Shown piece by piece: positions 61,940 through 62,971 of a stretch of 62,971 nt of DNA. The DNA is from Sphingomicrobium sp. Lineage in GTDB: Bacteria; Pseudomonadota; Alphaproteobacteria; Sphingomonadales; Sphingomonadaceae. Position 1 is the first letter of the stretch. Every line of letters starts with the position of its first letter. Made by a program: the position numbers and the translations under genes. The notes beneath the pieces are model-generated. The model was not told where the DNA came from. It made no database searches and saw only the letters and a program-made list of their open reading frames with translations. The stretch spans positions 1 through 62,971 of the forward strand of contig JAUJOV010000010.1 in NCBI GenBank assembly GCA_030447545.1, in the 5' to 3' direction.

Positions 61940-62971
61940 CCTGCCGGACGCTTTTGGCAATCCCGAAAACGCCTGCAGATATTGATCGACGGTGCGTTCG
62001 AGCGAAAAGCTCTGGACTCCTACGCGGCGCGCCTCGGCGGCGATCGCCGCGCGGCGAGGAAGGACCTGATCGGCCATCCACGAGGCGGCTGCGTCGGGGC
62101 CGAGCGCGTCGTCGAAGAACAGGCCCGCCTCGACCGCCGCCGCCGCCTCTCCGACCTGCGGCGTGCCGATGATAGGGACTCCGCACATCAGATATTCGCC
62201 ATGCTTGATCGGCGCCTGCGCGCGCGAGCCGTAGCCGATCTTGAACAGGCTGAAGCCCACGTCGGCGAGCGCAATCAGCCGCGGCACGTCTTCGGGCGGA
62301 GCGCGCATGATCACCGCCTGCGAGCCGATTTCCGCATCCGCCTCCACGAGGATCCGCCGCGCGTCGGCAGGGTGGCCCGTCAGCACCATCAGCCGCGTGC
62401 CGGGCATTCGCTCGCGCAGTGCCCGAGTGAATTTGGCGATGTCAGGCGTTCGATATTGCGGCCAGACGCTGCCGACATAGATCAGCACCGGGTCGTCGGG
62501 ACCGAATCCAAGCTCGGCGCGACCCTGCTCCCGGGCTTCGGGATCGAGCGGACGAAACACGTCGGGCTCCCGCCCGCAGGTCATCACGTGGAACTGCGAC
62601 GAGCGAACGGTCGGGCCCGCGCGCGCCTGAAGCACCTCATTGTTGAACTGTGTGCGCCCGAGCACCGCGACTGCGGTCCTGCACAGCTGCGCCTCGACGT
62701 CGCGCAGGACGCGATACATCGCGCCCGTCGGGCTGAGGTCGCCGCCTTCGACTCGCGAATCGAGCTCCAGCCCGTCAGAATCGAAGATGAAGGGCCGAAG
62801 CGAGCGGCCGCCGGCAAGAAGCATGCTCACGCCAGGAAACATGCCGCGCACCATGATCACGTCGGGATCGTATCTGCGCACTGCCGATCGGATGGCCCAG
62901 CGCCCGCGCACGATGCTTGCAAGCGTTCCGAGCGCATTCGACGGGCGCCGCCACACGCTCGTCGAGGAATA
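61922..62971 (-). CDS. Glycosyltransferase, GT-B fold, 5' truncated at window edge
   Basis: The frame is open to the right edge, so the N-terminus is missing. About 350 residues are visible: DPDVIMVRGMFPGVSMLLAG, IFDSDGLELDSR, VMTCGREPDVFRPLDP, LIYVGSVWPQYRTPDIAKF, VLTGHPADARRIL, and the C-terminal PIKHGEYLMCGVPIIGTPQVGE with E-x-L-x-x-G at the nucleotide-sugar site. This pattern resembles group 1/4 enzymes of capsule loci that read a K-x-x-E-Y-L motif. Overlaps the convergent neighbour by 18 bases. Confidence 0.85.
   Translation of the reverse strand, partial: YSSTSVWRRPSNALGTLASIVRGRWAIRSAVRRYDPDVIMVRGMFPGVSMLLAGGRSLRPFIFDSDGLELDSRVEGGDLSPTGAMYRVLRDVEAQLCRTAVAVLGRTQFNNEVLQARAGPTVRSSQFHVMTCGREPDVFRPLDPEAREQGRAELGFGPDDPVLIYVGSVWPQYRTPDIAKFTRALRERMPGTRLMVLTGHPADARRILVEADAEIGSQAVIMRAPPEDVPRLIALADVGFSLFKIGYGSRAQAPIKHGEYLMCGVPIIGTPQVGEAAAAVEAGLFFDDALGPDAAASWMADQVLPRRAAIAAEARRVGVQSFSLERTVDQYLQAFSGLPKASGRSRIVN

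Overview
The DNA is GC-rich (about two thirds G+C) and reads as an alphaproteobacterial chromosome, most likely a sphingomonad (Sphingomonadales). Reasons: a CcrM-type GANTC methyltransferase, an SLC45-like sugar transporter beside a sugar porter, paired amidohydrolases, a PAP2/glutaredoxin/small-protein cluster and an exopolysaccharide locus with a TviB/TviC-like pair. This placement rests on recalled protein resemblance, not on a search. No rRNA, tRNA or CRISPR array was seen.

Layout: 0-3.7 kb, sugar/MFS transporters. 3.7-11.6 kb, mostly minus strand: a respiratory block with a caa3-like cytochrome c oxidase (subunit I+III fusion, subunit II with a fused cytochrome c), three other cytochromes, a CtaG-like assembly factor and a fatty-acid-hydroxylase-family protein. 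11.7-25.3 kb, plus strand: a compact [NiFe]-hydrogenase locus: hypF, hypC, two SIS-domain genes, hypD, hypE, small subunit, five tiny single-span membrane proteins, large subunit, a protease-like protein, the maturation protease, a Cys/His-tailed winged-helix protein, a CooC-like ATPase and an 8-span membrane protein. The subunits look like the actinobacterial-type, high-affinity group 1h (Hhy) enzymes: no Tat signal and a long small subunit. 25.4-26.0 kb holds a decayed membrane-protein gene.

26.1-29.6 kb: a TPR/beta-barrel outer-membrane protein and a glycosyltransferase with a degenerate GGDEF-like N-terminus. 29.7-32.1 kb: small proteins, PAP2 phosphatase, glutaredoxin, lipoprotein. 32.2-34.8 kb: aminotransferase plus ALDH7-like dehydrogenase. 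34.8-36.9 kb: c-di-GMP genes (EAL, receiver, double PilZ). 36.9-42.6 kb: MsrA, UDP-sugar epimerase and dehydrogenase, Sua5, GntR regulator, nitroreductase. 42.7-47.2 kb: peptide transporter and two amidohydrolases. 47.2-55.7 kb: glmM-thiD-VOC-rnhB-ccrM-glmU-vapBC-glmS, the UDP-GlcNAc pathway and cell-cycle methylation. 56-63 kb: PhyH dioxygenase and polysaccharide glycosyltransferases with an asparagine-synthase-like amidotransferase.

How the parts fit: the hydrogenase locus probably makes a cytoplasmic, membrane-associated H2-uptake enzyme. No canonical cytochrome b (HupC) or Rieske-type partner is encoded beside it, so the five small membrane proteins, the 8-span protein and the neighbouring oxidase/cytochrome block are candidates for membrane attachment and electron delivery to O2.

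Quality caution: many conserved genes outside the hydrogenase locus are broken by single-base indels, densely so from about 42.8 to 56.2 kb, including glmM, glmU and glmS, which should be essential. I treat most of these as sequence errors rather than real pseudogenes, so boundaries there are approximate.
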